From Kalaharituber pfeilii (lineage: Eukaryota > Ascomycota > Pezizomycetes > Pezizales > Pezizaceae), in assembly GCA_015179045.1 (NCBI GenBank), contig WHUZ01000052.1, forward strand, positions 62,001 through 126,000: 64,000 bases of DNA, written 5' to 3'. The position numbers were made by a program, and so were the translations under genes. Below, in pieces: positions 23,701 through 35,866 of the stretch; position 1 is the stretch's first letter, and each line of letters starts with the position of its first letter. The notes beneath the pieces were generated by a model. It ran no database searches and was not told where the DNA came from. It saw only the letters and a list, made by a program, of their open reading frames with translations.

Positions 23701-26700
23701 ACGTAGTACTGGTCCTGTAGCTTTCCCTATATTTATCGCACTATCGCTAAAATGTGCATCCTTGAGACCCACAGAAGACCACGCCGATTGCGCCATCCAT
23801 CCATTGCATAAGATCAGCATATCATTCACGGGGATAGAGAACTCGAGTCCAGTCAAGAAGGCCTGCGGTTCCTCCGCTAGCTGAATGGCAAAGTCAAACT
23901 TGCCATGATCCAGAGAAAGTTTGAAGGCATCGTAATACTTCTTTTTCTTCTTATAAAAGGTCAGCAAATCGTCCGTCCGATCAAACTTTTTATAGAATTC
24001 TTCTTTTTCTTTACCATCCCCCAAAGTATCAATTGCCGCAGGGAGGAGCACTTCCGGAAGGTCCCCACGTTGTAGTAGGATGTTTATCAGCGTGGAGTAT
24101 CGTTTCTGGACATCTACGCTAATATGGTTATGGTGCCTGTATCGCGTTGTATTAATAGCTGAGATGTATATCAAGAGATGAGCGGGGATGACACACTGAT
24201 TCAGATAGGCAATTAATTCAGCGAAGTGTTCACCTCTGCGATAAGCTATGACAGCATTGTCGTATTGCTTGGCCATGTGGTAACAGTTTGCCGCTTTCGG
24301 GAATTTACCAGCCCTCTCATACCATATGCCGGCTTTGCCGTAGTCCTCGACAGCCTCCAATACCTCTGCGGCTTTGGTGTAATTTCCAGCGGCGGCATAT
24401 GTCTCGGCAGCTTTTTGGATAAAAGATGCATCTTCGAATAGCTTTGCTGCTTTCAGAAACAAATCAATCGCCTGTGGACTCAGTTTATTCGACTGGCCAA
24501 CATCGAGCCCGCTCGCCTCCTCGTACAATAAGTACGCATTAGCTAAATCTTGCCCCTGTTGATGTTGCGCCCTGCAAAAACTGAGTAGAGCCTAGTCATG
24601 ATAATCATTGATAAGCAAATTAGCTACCGGTTGCATAATAGGGGCGAAGGGGTTGTGCTAACATCCTCATATAAACCCTGATGGAGTAACAGTTCACCAC
24701 GTTCTTTCCAAGCCTTTGCATCAGTAGTCTTGCCAGGCTTAATGATATTTCTGGCCTCATGCTCGCCCTATTATGAATATCATTGACTTAGCCCTTGTCC
24801 TTCAAGGTCATTGTAGAAATGATACTAACCTCAAGGCTGTTGTGTACGACAGATATCAGTGGCTCTTTCAATTCTGCGACCCTGGTCCACAACTTTATTA
24901 TGTTTTGGACCGATCGTGGGTCACTCTCCACCATCCACAGATTGTTCCTCGCACGAGTGACCGCTACGTATAGATGCTTCAGCTCCGTACATAGTCCCTG
25001 ATTGGTGTTAGCTAATGCGCTCACGTTCACTCATGCCCATTACGTACCCCGTACTTTCGATTATCCAACCGCTCCCATGCTCGCTTCTCCAGAAGTGAAT
25101 TCAAGACCGGTATGCCCATATTGGTCCACATAGAATCACTGAAAAAATTGTATAGGATCACATCATCGAATTCAAGGCCTTTACTTTGAAAGATGGTCAA
25201 TATCAATGGCAACTTAAGTTCCTTCCTCAATTCCTGTTTTGCAACATCATCCCGGACGATAATAACTTGCTCTGCCCCAAAGCACGCCGAACCAGCCTCA
25301 GTTCCAGCTGTCCCTGCGCCAGCTCGTGCAAGGATGGTATAATCGAAACCAACTGTACGACAGGTTAGTTATCCTTTGCTGAATCACTGTTGGGTGGGAG
25401 TTTTTGGAATGTAAACATACCAAACATCGTTGGCTTTGTTCCTGGATAGGTTCCAACTTCGCGTGGAAGAATATCAATTTGTGCAGGGAAACCTGTTACC
25501 AATATTGGATCAGGGATGAGAAGTATATCCAACTAGAGGTTCCGAAAACTCTCGCCTCACTTACCATTATACAGCATTTGCACAATGTCAGCTGCCAAAG
25601 ACAGAATTCCTTGATGGGATCTGTAATTCTTGGCTAATGGGAAGAGTTCAGGCTTTGCCCAAGAAATTTGCCTGGCCTCGGTGGCCATTGCAATAAAGTG
25701 CTCATAAAATCGTGCCTTGACATCTTGAAACCGAAAAGTATTATCTCTGGAAATGCATTGTGCAGTGTCTCCGGCTATCGAAGTATTAGCAATCGGAATA
25801 TTCCTGGAACCGAAGTCTGCTCCCTGCCAAAGGCTAGTAGCCTGTATGCGGGGTTACGTGACCAAAAAAAAAAAAAAGAACCGAAGTCTGCTCGCTAGAG
25901 TCCTAGAGCAGCAAGAGCGCAATATTATAAAGATAAAAATGTGGTACTTACCAAAATGTATTCCATATGGGTTACGGACCAGTGTAAGCAGAAGATCTAT
26001 CTCCAGCAATTTATTGTCCTGAACCTCTGTATTCTTTGTTAGTTACTTACACCACGCAGGCATAAATGTTGACAAACCATCAACGTAAACCTCATCAAAT
26101 AGGCTTTGAACGCTCCACTTCAAATCCGGATCCTCCTCCAATGATCTCAAGAGGTAAGTTACCCTGTCAATGTCATCTTGATCGCCTAATGAGCGCTTCT
26201 TTCGTTCATAGTCCTGGTACATGTCATAAACCGTACTCCTAGCATCGATGAAGACGGGCGCCTTCCGAGTACTCAGTTCCAAATACTCTTCCCTCGAAAG
26301 TGGTTGAAAGTTTCGTTCACTGGATGTAGATCCTTTAATAATTCCCAGGATTTCGGAAAACACGAGATCGGGTTCAAATCCTTTCATGCGATTATATGCA
26401 TATTTCTTCCAATATTGATCTCGGTAAAGGTTATAATTAATCGCCCTCGCCATTCTCCGCGTGATTGTGACTTCCTCCTGTCTGCGGCCTCCGAACGCTG
26501 AAAAATCCTTGCGATCATTGAGCCTATCACGTTGTTAATGAGTTGAATCCTCTAGTCACTTACTACTTACCTAATGATTTTTTCTAGGAAGTTGAATAGG
26601 TGGTCAAATGTGCAAACAATTGGAAACTTATCATCATCCACGTTTTCTAAGGTCAATTGTTCTAGTGGGTCCTTCGCTTCTCTTAAGTTGTTCTGCTCTG

Positions 26701-28933
26701 ATCTCAGCTGGCCTGATTTTGGTAGTATTGTTGAGTCTGGAAATGTGCCGAGTTGAGAAGCTAATAGCCGTCCCAGATAATCTTGGAGTTTTTGCGCGAG
26801 GTAGGTCGACCGGGTGAGAAAGATCTAGATTTCTGTCATTGCGAGGTCCGGAAGTAGAGATGCTGAGAATTTGCCTCATACCTGACGAACTGTGGCACCA
26901 TTTTCCCTGCTTGCAATATTCCGGCATAGTAGCTTATACAGTAGACAAGTTGTTTTGCCAGTACCACTTCGACCTAGAATAAATGCTGCACTACTCGACT
27001 GTCTGATAATTTCTGTCTCTTCCTGGGAAAGGTCGAACGGGAAGTCAACTTGAGCGAATTCTGGAGCAGTGAAAAGTCGATCGAGAATTCTTCCTGTAAC
27101 ACAATATCTTTTGTCTTTGTTCGAATTAGTATGTAGTGCTGCTTTGGCATAGCGGGGTGCTTTATCTTACTACTCATTAGGGTTTCCTGGGCTTCAAGCA
27201 CAGTTTCATCTACCACAACATCGTTGGAATCCTGTTTGGCGGGGTGATAGTATTTCTCAGGAAGTACAGGAAACTGCTGTAGAGGAACATGGCGTCGGTG
27301 TATGTCTGAACTGGTATATCCCTTTTGAAGTCTAAGGACATCGCGAATGGACTCTCTTATCTGTACATAGTTAACTTGATGATACTCATTGTGATGGGTA
27401 ATACAACCTCACTGCTTTCCCCAATCCTCCAAACTGAGCGTACATACTCATGTCAGCAGTTAACAAGTTAAAAAAGAATACGAACTACGAATAGGTACTT
27501 ACCACTAATTACCTGGCAGTCAGTGTCATAATCCTCGTCAAAACCCACGTTGACCTGCCATAATATTCTCCCATTTGATCCATATGCAGCCCTCCACAAA
27601 GGTACACGTTCCTTTTCGTGAGCTTCCTCGAGCATCTTTTGCGAAAGTGGCTTTCGTAGAGACTTGAGATCCCAATTCCCCGACGCTAGCTCTCTGAGTT
27701 TCCTCGCAATTGTATTGAGGTGGCCTGATCATCCAATGGCAGGGGGTTAGTATTCGATAGCAGAAGGTAGGTATTTGGAAAACTGAAACCAACTGTTGTA
27801 CAATACTTCATACCATCTTTATTTGATGCAAGCATGTCTTTAAATGCCTTCTCCGACAAGCAAACTCTCCATGGTCCCAGTTTTGAACCCAGTAGGGTGC
27901 CGGTGAACGAGTCTGGAAGAGCAGAGAAAGATAGTGGCTTGGTCCTTGTCACTAGAGAGGAATCTGAAATTACCGTATTCAAGCGCAAGCAAGCGGCACA
28001 AGGAAAGGATTTAACGAAAGCTTGAAAGAGCTGGAAGGTTTCTTTTTCCTGAAGTTGTTCAATTGTCGCTTCCACAACACCAATTCCTGCAGGAGGGCGA
28101 ATATTGAAGAGTTTCAGTGCGTGAAGATCTGTAACTGATAAAGGTATCCCTGATGGTGACGCTGGTGTTGTTCCATACTGGCTGGTCGTCAGTTGGGGTA
28201 GGTGGGGTACCTGGCTTCGTCTTGTGCTGTCCGCCTTCAAGACCCTTTTCAAGGTGTTCTGAAGCTCCAGAAGAGAACTCCAGCAACAAAGTTCATCTTT
28301 GACACAATGATTAGCACGACACTCCTGACAAAGCTTAACTGCTACCTTCGTCCACTCAGCTAAGGTTTGTACTGTTCCAAAGGATCGAATTTCAGCGCCG
28401 GATTGAGCTTCTGCTAAGATTGTTTGAATCACTTTGGCACCATCAATTGAAGGCAGAATCCGTCGAATTAAGTCAGGAATTTTGGAAACCCTCTCTAGAA
28501 GAATTTTGTGTGTTTTTGGTCCAGTGCTGCGACTCCGGTAAATGTAGGATAGTTGTATAGTGCTAATGATAAGTTCAGGAAACCCACGAGTGAGAAAGAA
28601 TTCTGAGTATGAAGAATCAAGAAGGGGAATAACTAGATGAGAAGCAAAGTTGTGGATGATTTCTTTATTGAATGGAATCTTCGATGTAACATTTGCTTCT
28701 ACGATGCGCTCAAGCCATATGATGATTCTCTGAATTCGCTCCGAAAAGTCAGAGAGAAAGAGTGCTCGATTGGTTTCGGAGGTCAAAAGTAATCCTGTTG
28801 CATCCGGGTCTTTTGCTAGCTCAACGTGTAGTTTGTCAAAGTCCTGTGTGCTGAAAGGCTTGTTTGAGAGAACAAATCTGGTAAAACTATTACTTGTAGA
28901 TTTATCGTACTGGTGCCCAAAAAAAAGATCCAT
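20796..28933 (-). CDS. Giant UvrD-like helicase with TPR-like repeats and CCCH zinc finger (TRANK1-like)
   Basis: Resolved exons on the minus strand: 28933-27814, 27724-27503, 27407-27171, 27093-26882, 26824-26571, 26523-26078, 26026-25952, 25774-25565, 25492-25421, 25352-25048, 24997-24830, 24767-24628, then a long exon from 24571. All resolved phases match. The order is a 400-aa N-terminal helical region, Walker A (GRSGTGKTT), DEVQDNKLLEID (Walker B), GDTAQCI, NYRSHQGI, TIFQSKGLEFDDV and LYVAVTRARN, which are UvrD/SF1A helicase motifs. TPR-like repeats follow (AAETYAAAGNYTKAAEVLEA, GKAGIWYERAGKFPKA). A CCCH finger (C-x8-C-x5-C-x3-H) assembles across an intron near 23110-22985. The last about 800 aa are helical and unrecognised. 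The exact start is uncertain: the ATG at 28933 is preceded by an in-frame stretch and a possible acceptor near 28953. Known relatives are large fungal proteins and animal TRANK1; the cellular role is not established. No lesion was found in the resolved exons. Confidence 0.85.
25775..25951 (-). other. Helicase intron enlarged by a LINE tail
   Basis: This 177-nt intron separates the DEVQD exon from the GDTAQ exon. Donor GTAAGT and acceptor ATAG are intact. The inserted tail plus its target repeat accounts for 71 nt, so the ancestral intron was about 106 nt. Confidence 0.8.
25823..25877 (+). mobile_element. LINE family A tail mini-insertion in the helicase intron
   Basis: A 16-bp repeat GAACCGAAGTCTGCTC flanks it at 25807-25822 and 25878-25893. 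It starts CCTGCC, includes GCGGGGTTACGTGACC and ends in A14. It is antisense to the host gene, so its A-tail gives the transcript a U-run inside the intron. Confidence 0.88.
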
Positions 28934-28939
28934 TTCCAC

Positions 28940-29783
28940 ATACGGGACCTACAGAATACAGGTCTTGCTTTTTTGATGAGATCACGTATAGTTAATTGAT
29001 TATGGAGAAGGAAGGCGCGGGAGTTCGGGGCGAACCAAAGGGCGTTTGAAGGAAGGGTACTGATAATGCTATCATTAGAACATGTCTTGCTATTTTATTC
29101 AAAGACCAAGAACGGAACCAGATATTCAGTGATGTTCTTCATTTGCCTGCTTTGGATTTAAGGCCTCCCATGCTGCTTTTTTTGGCTATCAATATTGCTC
29201 AGGGAGCAACTTGTGCACGATGTGTTGCAATTGGGTTGTAGCGCAATCGCCAAGTCCGTGACCTCAACATGCAGTTTCAGGCCTCCCATGACGTAATTAT
29301 ATGAGGTTACGTTGGAGGGTCAACGGCGGCATCGGGTCTGGCAGATCACAGTTGTCGCGCCAGGATTTATCAATCGTACACTCGAATTGCCTCAATAGCT
29401 GGTCGCACCATTTACTTCCTAATACGGAGCCGATTGTGCCCCCAAGAGCTATGATAGAAGAATTTAGAACGCATTACACGGAAGAAAAACTGGTTTGAAG
29501 TCCCAACGAAGTGGTTTATGCAAGGTACTTCAAGTAGAGTTCATGAAAGGGGTATCTAATTTTGCAATGAGACAGAGTGAGGTGACAATCCACCGATTCT
29601 TGCTGCATCTGAACTTCAGTTATTATGGAATAATCCTAGTCGCGCTACGCCGCCACATACCGCGTGGTGTGTATCGGTAGAGTACTTGGGTGCAGATGCC
29701 CGAACCCCCCTTGGATTGTCTCTCTTCTACGCAGATCTACAACCTTGCCTTCTTCATGTCTCGTTCGTAGAATATAATTACAG
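28940..29783. other. Upstream flank of the helicase gene
   Basis: It may contain the 5' UTR and a small first exon, but I could not place one. No other gene is seen. Confidence 0.35.
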
Positions 29784-29818
29784 CCAATAGGACGGTCTGC
29801 GAGTAAAAAAAAAAAAAA
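29784..29818 (+). mobile_element. Very short LINE family B tail insertion
   Basis: Only CCAATAGGACGGTCTGCGAGTA plus poly(A) is present, which is about the second half of the hairpin region. Flanks AATATAATTACAG and AATATTACAG form an imperfect target repeat. Confidence 0.6.
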
Positions 29819-29828
29819 CAATATTACA

Positions 29829-30376
29829 GTGGATGACTTCCCGGGCGCAGATCACAGATTCACATGCTTATCAGTGCCAGAAAAATTTTCAAAATCCCCG
29901 TCCAGATTCTCAAATCTGGCAGACCGCCCCCCCACCTCTGCCAAATTCCAGATTCACGGACGAACAAAAAGGGGTTAGGCAACGTAGAATTACTTAAAAC
30001 TGCATATTTACCTTGTAATTTGAATATCTAACCTCAACACCAAAATCAAATATGTCACCCTTAAATCTACGCCGAAATACACGTCTACGCCAAAATATCT
30101 CCACTCATACAGGTAATGATTTGGAAGAAGCTCTTTTATTAACTATTTGCTTAAGTCAATTGGGTCTTTAAATTACGCAACAATAATGAAAGCAATTTTA
30201 TTTGACTCAAGCAGCATTATGAAGTGCTAAAAAGTGGTAGTTGTCTGAGGGATAATTTTGCATGCAATAATGGCTGCATAAAGTACTTGCCTCTGTAATA
30301 GCGATGGCGCGTGATGTGCTGACAAATTTGCGAATCTGGGTCTGTGAATCTGTGCCCACGGGAGTGATGTACCATT
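29829..30376. mobile_element. Inverted-repeat element, TGGATGACTTCCC family, degraded right end
   Basis: It is a copy of the element at 38193-38791. The left end has TGGATGACTTCCC and GGGCGCAGATC. The right end keeps TGTGAATCTGTGCCCACGGGA, but the outermost bases have decayed. The middle matches the other copy over several hundred bases and has no ORF. Confidence 0.65.
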
Positions 30377-31940
30377 CAGGTGACTCATGTGGGTAATACA
30401 TGTACCAGTGCACAGACTGTGTTGGCCGTTGGTATGGTCCTGCGGCGAGCCCTGTCAGTATATCTGATAGAAAATTTATCTGATTAGACAGTCTACTCCA
30501 CCATCTCGATCCCGGCAGCGCTTTAAACCAGGATTACAGCTTCAATCCATAACAACAATGGCGCGAGTAGCCACGCCAAGACTCCATATACCCATCCCCT
30601 GACGTATGTGCGTCTTGAATGCAGCTACCATATAATAGCAGAATATATTACCTTGGGAATTACGGCTGCCGGATGCAGAGTATTTTAAAGATTTTCTTGA
30701 TCTTGCGCATTGTAAAGGAACAGTCTGGCTACTGTAGTGAATTTTTGTAACAGAGTCCTTTTTTACGTACCAATAAAATCCTCTTATGTTTAGGAATCCA
30801 TACGTGCCTCCTGGTCTTGATATCAGACAAGTGTCGTTCAATTGTTAAGTGGGGTAGTCAGTCTAACGTAGTCTACCGCGATATTGCGCACTTTCCGGAT
30901 GCCACAACCAGTATCTGATTTGGTGAGTCATCCACCGCCATGCTAACACCGAACAAAGAGCATATATAATGCATGCGAGGATGTTGATAGTGGTAACCAG
31001 TGGAAATGAAATAGTGGATTGTTGATCGCTAAAGTTTGTGTTCATGGATGCAGGCGTATCTCCGAATCGGATAAATTAGCATATGGTTGTTGGGTATGCA
31101 GCATACGATTGGAGTTTTCAACTGCCTAAATCCATTAGCCAGCACCACCAGCCGTTTAGAGAATTTCTTCCTATGCAAAAGCGAAAATATACCCTAATAC
31201 AGGGAAAAAAAGGTTTTCTCAAGAAAAAAAGGTCTGCCCAGTATGGAGAGTGCATGGCCCGACTCATGGTTTCCACTGACATCCGACACGTCGATGAGAT
31301 CGACAATCATACCCGACCGTATTGCATGTCCATTTGAACATTGTCACAGATCTCTCAGGCCAATCAGGGTGTGGCCCCTAGCTAGACATGGTTTCCAGCA
31401 TACAGGGATGAAAGACCAAAATAGAGCCAAGATGCATAATTCCATACATGCGTAGGATGTTACCGCTCTAGAGTAGAGTACATGATTTCTTAACTGACAT
31501 GAATAGTAGTATGAACATCATGTTTTCTACTGTAGTAAATATACGGGTGATAGTAAGGCATGCAATGAGACTGAATTGCTTGATGATGTGGAAAGTACAG
31601 GACGATGCTTCTAGACTCATATAGATACACAAAGAAATACATAACACGAAGTTGCATAAAAGACAATAAACCACGATAGCTAAGTGCATGCAAGGGCCCA
31701 CCTCATGGACCCCACTCTTGTCATTTCCGTATTCATTTCCGCATTAGTTACCGAAACCGGACATTAATGCGGTGCACCTTAGCCGTGGTTTCCAACATCT
31801 ACTGCAACGCCTCAACTTATGCAAGAATTGGGCATAAAGCTGTCTTTGATATCTTTATTTACGTGCAGTACACTTCTCAACTTACGCAAGAACAACGAAA
31901 GCAGTTTACTTTAACCTGAGGAGCTTTAATGCGAATCTAG
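30377..31940. other. Unassigned DNA
   Basis: About 1.5 kb with only short ORFs and no domain, repeat end or splice pattern that I can support. Confidence 0.3.
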
Positions 31941-32197
31941 TACAACTAGGCAGAGCCTGTGCCAGTCAAAGGGTTGCAAAATGTAGCATTCAATTTTACT
32001 CTTTGAAAGTAAATTTTTGGCATCACGATATGACTAAGTGAAGCACGAAGTTGTTCGCTGACAAATCTGAGAATCTGGGAATCTGGACGTTCACGAAACT
32101 TGAATGTTGTAGTTGCGACGGGAATCGGGTCTGGGACGGAATCTGGAGGCGGGGTCTGGGTCTGGCCGTCTGGGCGCACGGGAAGTCATCCAATAGT
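31941..32197. mobile_element. Partial copy of the TGGATGACTTCCC inverted-repeat family
   Basis: The right end (GCACGGGAAGTCATCCA) and the GGGTCTGGGACGGAATCTGG-like subterminal region are recognisable. The left part is missing or too diverged to define. Confidence 0.5.
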
Positions 32198-32262
32198 AGC
32201 TTGCATATATTTATGTTAGTGGCAAGTACAAATTACGTACCTTAGATTGATGTCAGTACATA

Positions 32263-32934
32263 TTTTTTTTTATTTCATTACTCGCATACCGCCTTGTAGG
32301 CTACGGCGAGGGTGTAGATACATGCAAAATAATAAACGGAAAATAAACAGCATATAAAAACCATAAAGTCAAAGGAAAAAGTGAGACTATATCCGGTTAC
32401 TCCGCCGCCCAGTCCATCACCTCCGCCAACGTTATGTCTCCCCCCTCCTTATCTCTTGACAGCTCCCTTAACCCCGCCTCTCCTCTCGGTAGTCTTTTCT
32501 TCCACACTTCACACCTACTCATGATGTGCTCAAAATTTTCGAAGTCTCTTCCGCACCATCTGCATTCGGGAGAGGTCTCCTTCCCTATCTGATATCTCCA
32601 CTGTCGTAGTCCCTTGTTTCCCAGAATTCCTGCGAGAGTGGATACCCTCCTCCTGCTCCCCAAATACTCCAGTGGTCTGTATGACAACTTCAGTCTCTTC
32701 CTCTCTTCGGCTCTCCACTCTTTGAATTGCTGTCTAATACCCGCCTCAGTCACTGTCTCGTCCTGGTATTGCATTGCTGTAGCAACCTTCGCCGCCATAT
32801 TTGCCCTAGTATTACCTCTGACTCCTCTATGCGACTTCACCCACATCACCGCTATGTCATGTTCCCCCCGATTAATCCTCTCTTCCCACCTCCTCCTCAC
32901 GAGCCTAGCGGGCCCCTCCGGTGTCAAGTCTCCA
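32263..32934 (-). mobile_element. LINE family B, 5'-truncated copy with RNase H end
   Basis: Poly(A) on the minus strand is preceded by a hairpin with CTCGC/GCGAG and inner GCCT/AGGC stem. The ORF 32397-32927 is nearly the same as the last 176 codons of the copy at 58760-59605, with HRGVRGNTRAN (final catalytic Asp changed to Asn) and the CRWCGRDFENFEHIMSRC motif. The 5' breakpoint is about 32934. I could not identify a clean target duplication. Confidence 0.8.
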
Positions 32935-33104
32935 TAGCATGGCAGACATTATGGCAAAGAAGTGCGAACGAAGGTACTACTGAGTCTGAACGTGTACCAT
33001 TCTGTTATCCTCAACAGCATCCAAAGCTTCAAGTGCATTTTGATACAGGCATCTATTACATCTTATTTTGCACGGGTATATTTTATTATACATGTATCTA
33101 CCCG

Positions 33105-33233
33105 CTATACCTCGCCATAGCCCAAAGGGCGGCACGCGAGTAATGATAAAAAAACTCACCATAGCCTCTAAGGCGTCACACGAGTAATGATATTAAAAAA
33201 AAAAAAGAAAAAAAAAAAGAAAAAAAAAAATAA
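33105..33233 (+). mobile_element. Two LINE family B tails in tandem
   Basis: The first tail (CTCGCC...GCGAGTAATGAT, A7) is followed at once by a second, decayed tail (CTCACCATAG...ACGAGTAATGATATT) with a long interrupted A-run. Either the second inserted into the first's A-tail or both came in one event. Confidence 0.65.
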
Positions 33234-33448
33234 ACAGTGACGCAGGGTAATGACTGATGCCATGACGCTGGGGGGAAGGCCAATATAGAGGCCTAAGAAC
33301 GACCCTATACAAAGGTCAAACTCCCAGCGGTGTCTTAAGTTACACCTACATTTTGTTGCATACCGCAGACACCGTACCATGAGTGGCCCGCTACGATGGC
33401 TGGCCCCGAACAGAGTCATGTCGGAGCCTGCTGGTGAACATGTTGGTT

Positions 33449-33510
33449 TTTTTTTCTTTTCCTTTTTTTATATCATAACTCGTATACCGCCCTCCGGGGG
33501 CTATGGCGAG
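33449..33510 (-). mobile_element. LINE family B tail mini-insertion
   Basis: GAACATGTTGGTT flanks it at 33436-33448 and 33511-33523. In LINE orientation it starts CTCGCCATAG and ends in an interrupted A-tail. Confidence 0.87.
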
Positions 33511-33523
33511 GAACATGTTGGTT

Positions 33524-34021
33524 CGCCAACAGACAAGACTGCCATCATTCCCATACAAGGTACTTCGGAAGGTACAATGCACCACTTCCCTTCAACGTTC
33601 CTCACAAAGGCTATAGAATGTCCCATTGATATATATAAAATGCTTTATTTGGCTTTGATTGCTAAATACCTGGTTCATACATCGGTTTACAAATTCTGGT
33701 AGTTTTCCTGTATAGTTACTAAACCCATATTTCCTTTGTGTGCTTCTCGCATGTCTTTACAACGTAAAACTGGTATATTCAAGTGTCGCAGTGTTCGTAT
33801 GAAATTTATTTCAGGTGTAGCAGTGAGATCTAATACTGGTGATTTTGCAGCGAAAATGTATGCTAAGACATGACGCGAAAATTTGCAGAGAAGTGATGAT
33901 TCCTCAAAAAAAAAAAGCAGTTCTGGAGAATTAAGGATGCGGAATGTGAAGATTTAGCCGTTGATTTAGGTTTTGATGTGAAAACGGGGTCGGGAGGTTG
34001 TGAGGAAGCCGAAAGAATTGG
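33524..34021. other. Unassigned DNA
   Basis: No gene is recognised; short ORFs only. Confidence 0.3.
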
Positions 34022-34036
34022 TGTTGCGCCGGAATA

Positions 34037-34072
34037 TTTTTTTTTTTTTTTTATATCATTACTGTTGCGCCA
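34037..34072 (-). mobile_element. Ultra-short LINE family B insertion (about 11 nt plus poly(A))
   Basis: TGTTGCGCCGGAATA at 34022-34036 is repeated as TGTTGCGCCAGAATA at 34073-34087 (one G/A difference). Between them lie a T-run and about TATATCATTAC, the last bases of the family B LINE after its hairpin. Confidence 0.72.
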
Positions 34073-34402
34073 GAATAGGACAAGCTTTGTGATACCGGGT
34101 TGGCAAGTACTCTGGCATAAAGGATGGATCCTTCTCTGGCTTCTTTGATTGATTATTCGGGCTTGTTCCATTATTGGAATTCTTTGACATAGAAACTTTC
34201 TTTACTTTGCGATTCGAGTTATTGCTTTCGTTGCTTCTTTTGTTAACATGTAGATTACAGTAGGATGTTTGTTCTGTAATTAGGAAAGCATGCAATCTTT
34301 TTGGTACTCTCACAATACTGCACTACGTACCACGGCTCGCATTCGCGATCCATCTCGTGAATACAAGTCTTGTGTATATTCCGCCAGTTCTCAACCTTCC
34401 AT

Positions 34403-34470
34403 CCGCCCTGCCATGGCGAACAGCCGCATGCGGGGTCACGTGAAAAAAAAAAAACAAAAAAAAAAAAAAA
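34403..34470 (+). mobile_element. LINE family A tail mini-insertion
   Basis: AACCTTCCAT flanks it at 34393-34402 and 34471-34480. The insert begins at GCCCTGCC after two extra bases and ends in a 30-nt A-rich tail. Confidence 0.86.
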
Positions 34471-34613
34471 AACCTTCCATTCACCTCTGAGGATAGTAGA
34501 TGTTATGGGCCTCCTCTTACAACGTGGGGTGCGTTTCATTGTGGTGAAAGACAGTACCCCGCACATGCTGCACAGGTTATAAATGAACCCTCTTTACTGT
34601 CATTTGGTCGTAG

Positions 34614-34960
34614 CTATAGCCACATAGGGTGTCCACTATACCCCCACATTACTCTGACGAGGCCCTCCCTGGTGTCCATGCCCTGCGATGCGTTCTCTCC
34701 CAGTAGCTTATCCAAACCATGGCCTGATTGAATGTCCATCCCCTTGCCGACCTGCATTCCCATTCCTTGGCTCTTCCTAACTTGGCCATCCTCTCCCTTA
34801 TCATCAGACTGAAGTTCCTCCTCTCCATCTTCCCTCTCGTTCGGCCATGTTGAACTTCTCATCGATCAATTCCCTGCTTTCTTTGTCCAGGTGAAAGAGC
34901 CAGTTGCTAAAGTGTTCGAGCTTATAATTCTTCTCACTGCCCACTGGTGCCAGTGTGTCT

Positions 34961-34996
<36 letters not shown>

Positions 34997-35824
34997 TCAC
35001 GTAACCCCGCTTACGGCACTAAGCCATGGCAGGGTCACTGGGCAAGCTCTCATAGCCCGGAGACAGGCTAAAAGAAAATTCCAACGTACATGGCCTCACC
35101 GCGGCGTTGACACCCGCCCTCCTACCTTCTAGAACTTGACCCCCATTCTCCTACCTTCTAGAACTTGACCCTGGAAAAGAAGTTCTCTAAAATATCATAC
35201 TTCTCTCCATTCTCCGCCTTTCTCTTCCAATTCTTTTCCATGTCGCCCCACCTCTCAAAGCCTTCTGGACGGTTCTTCTGGTTTCTGCATCGGAAAGCGA
35301 GGTGCTCCCCGGTTTGCACCTCCCTGCACCTGCACTTATCCGACTCAGCCGCCCCTATCCTCTTCAACCACACCGCACACCTTCCTCTCTCCAGGCGAAA
35401 GGCATTGAAATTGGATACTGCTATCCTATTCCACTCCATGACCCTAGTGTGTCTCCCTGCTTCCAGCCCTGCAAGGGTGCATTTGGGTCTCCTCCTCCTT
35501 CGCCTTCCCTTTGTCCTTGTTCCCCTCCTACATGGCGCGCCTGGCCTTCGTGGCACCTTCCTGAGATTTTGCGATGGTACCTTTGCTCCTGGATCCTGCC
35601 TCGCTGTTGCATTCTTATTGGCTGCTGAGTCTTACACTCTCATCGTAATTGGTCTCCTACGGTGGTAACTAGCGCCCTTCGTGGCTTCTGAGTGTCCATG
35701 GCTCTCGATTGCCGTCCTCCTTGCGCAGCTCGTTCAGCTCCTGAATTCCTGTGCTGAGTTTGATGTCTCTGAATTTGTCTCGGCTCGGCGATTCTCATGA
35801 TGTCGACGCCTCGTTGTCTCGTGT
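34614..35824 (-). pseudogene. Broken host or retroelement ORF split by a LINE
   Basis: Removing the LINE at 34965-35445 and one repeat gives a minus-strand reading frame through a basic RRRRRRPKCTLAGLEAG segment, then RHTLAPVGSEKNYKLEHF and LFHLDKESRELIDEKFN. It then stops, or continues only after a frameshift. Upstream minus-strand pieces near 35640-35840 (e.g. RDIKLSTGIQELNEL) may belong to the same unit. I do not recognise the family; it could be a decayed gag-like or host protein. Confidence 0.35.
34965..35445 (-). mobile_element. LINE family A, 5'-truncated copy (481 bp)
   Basis: AGTGTGTCTCCCT flanks it at 34952-34964 and 35446-35458. It encodes the last about 95 codons of ORF2 on the minus strand, including CRCREVQTGEHLAFRC, nearly the same as the end of the long copy at 47428. 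The 3' UTR with CCCTGCC hairpin and a 26-nt A-tail follow. Confidence 0.9.
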
Positions 35825-35833
35825 AATGCTGTG

Positions 35834-35837
<4 letters not shown>

Positions 35838-35866
<29 letters not shown>

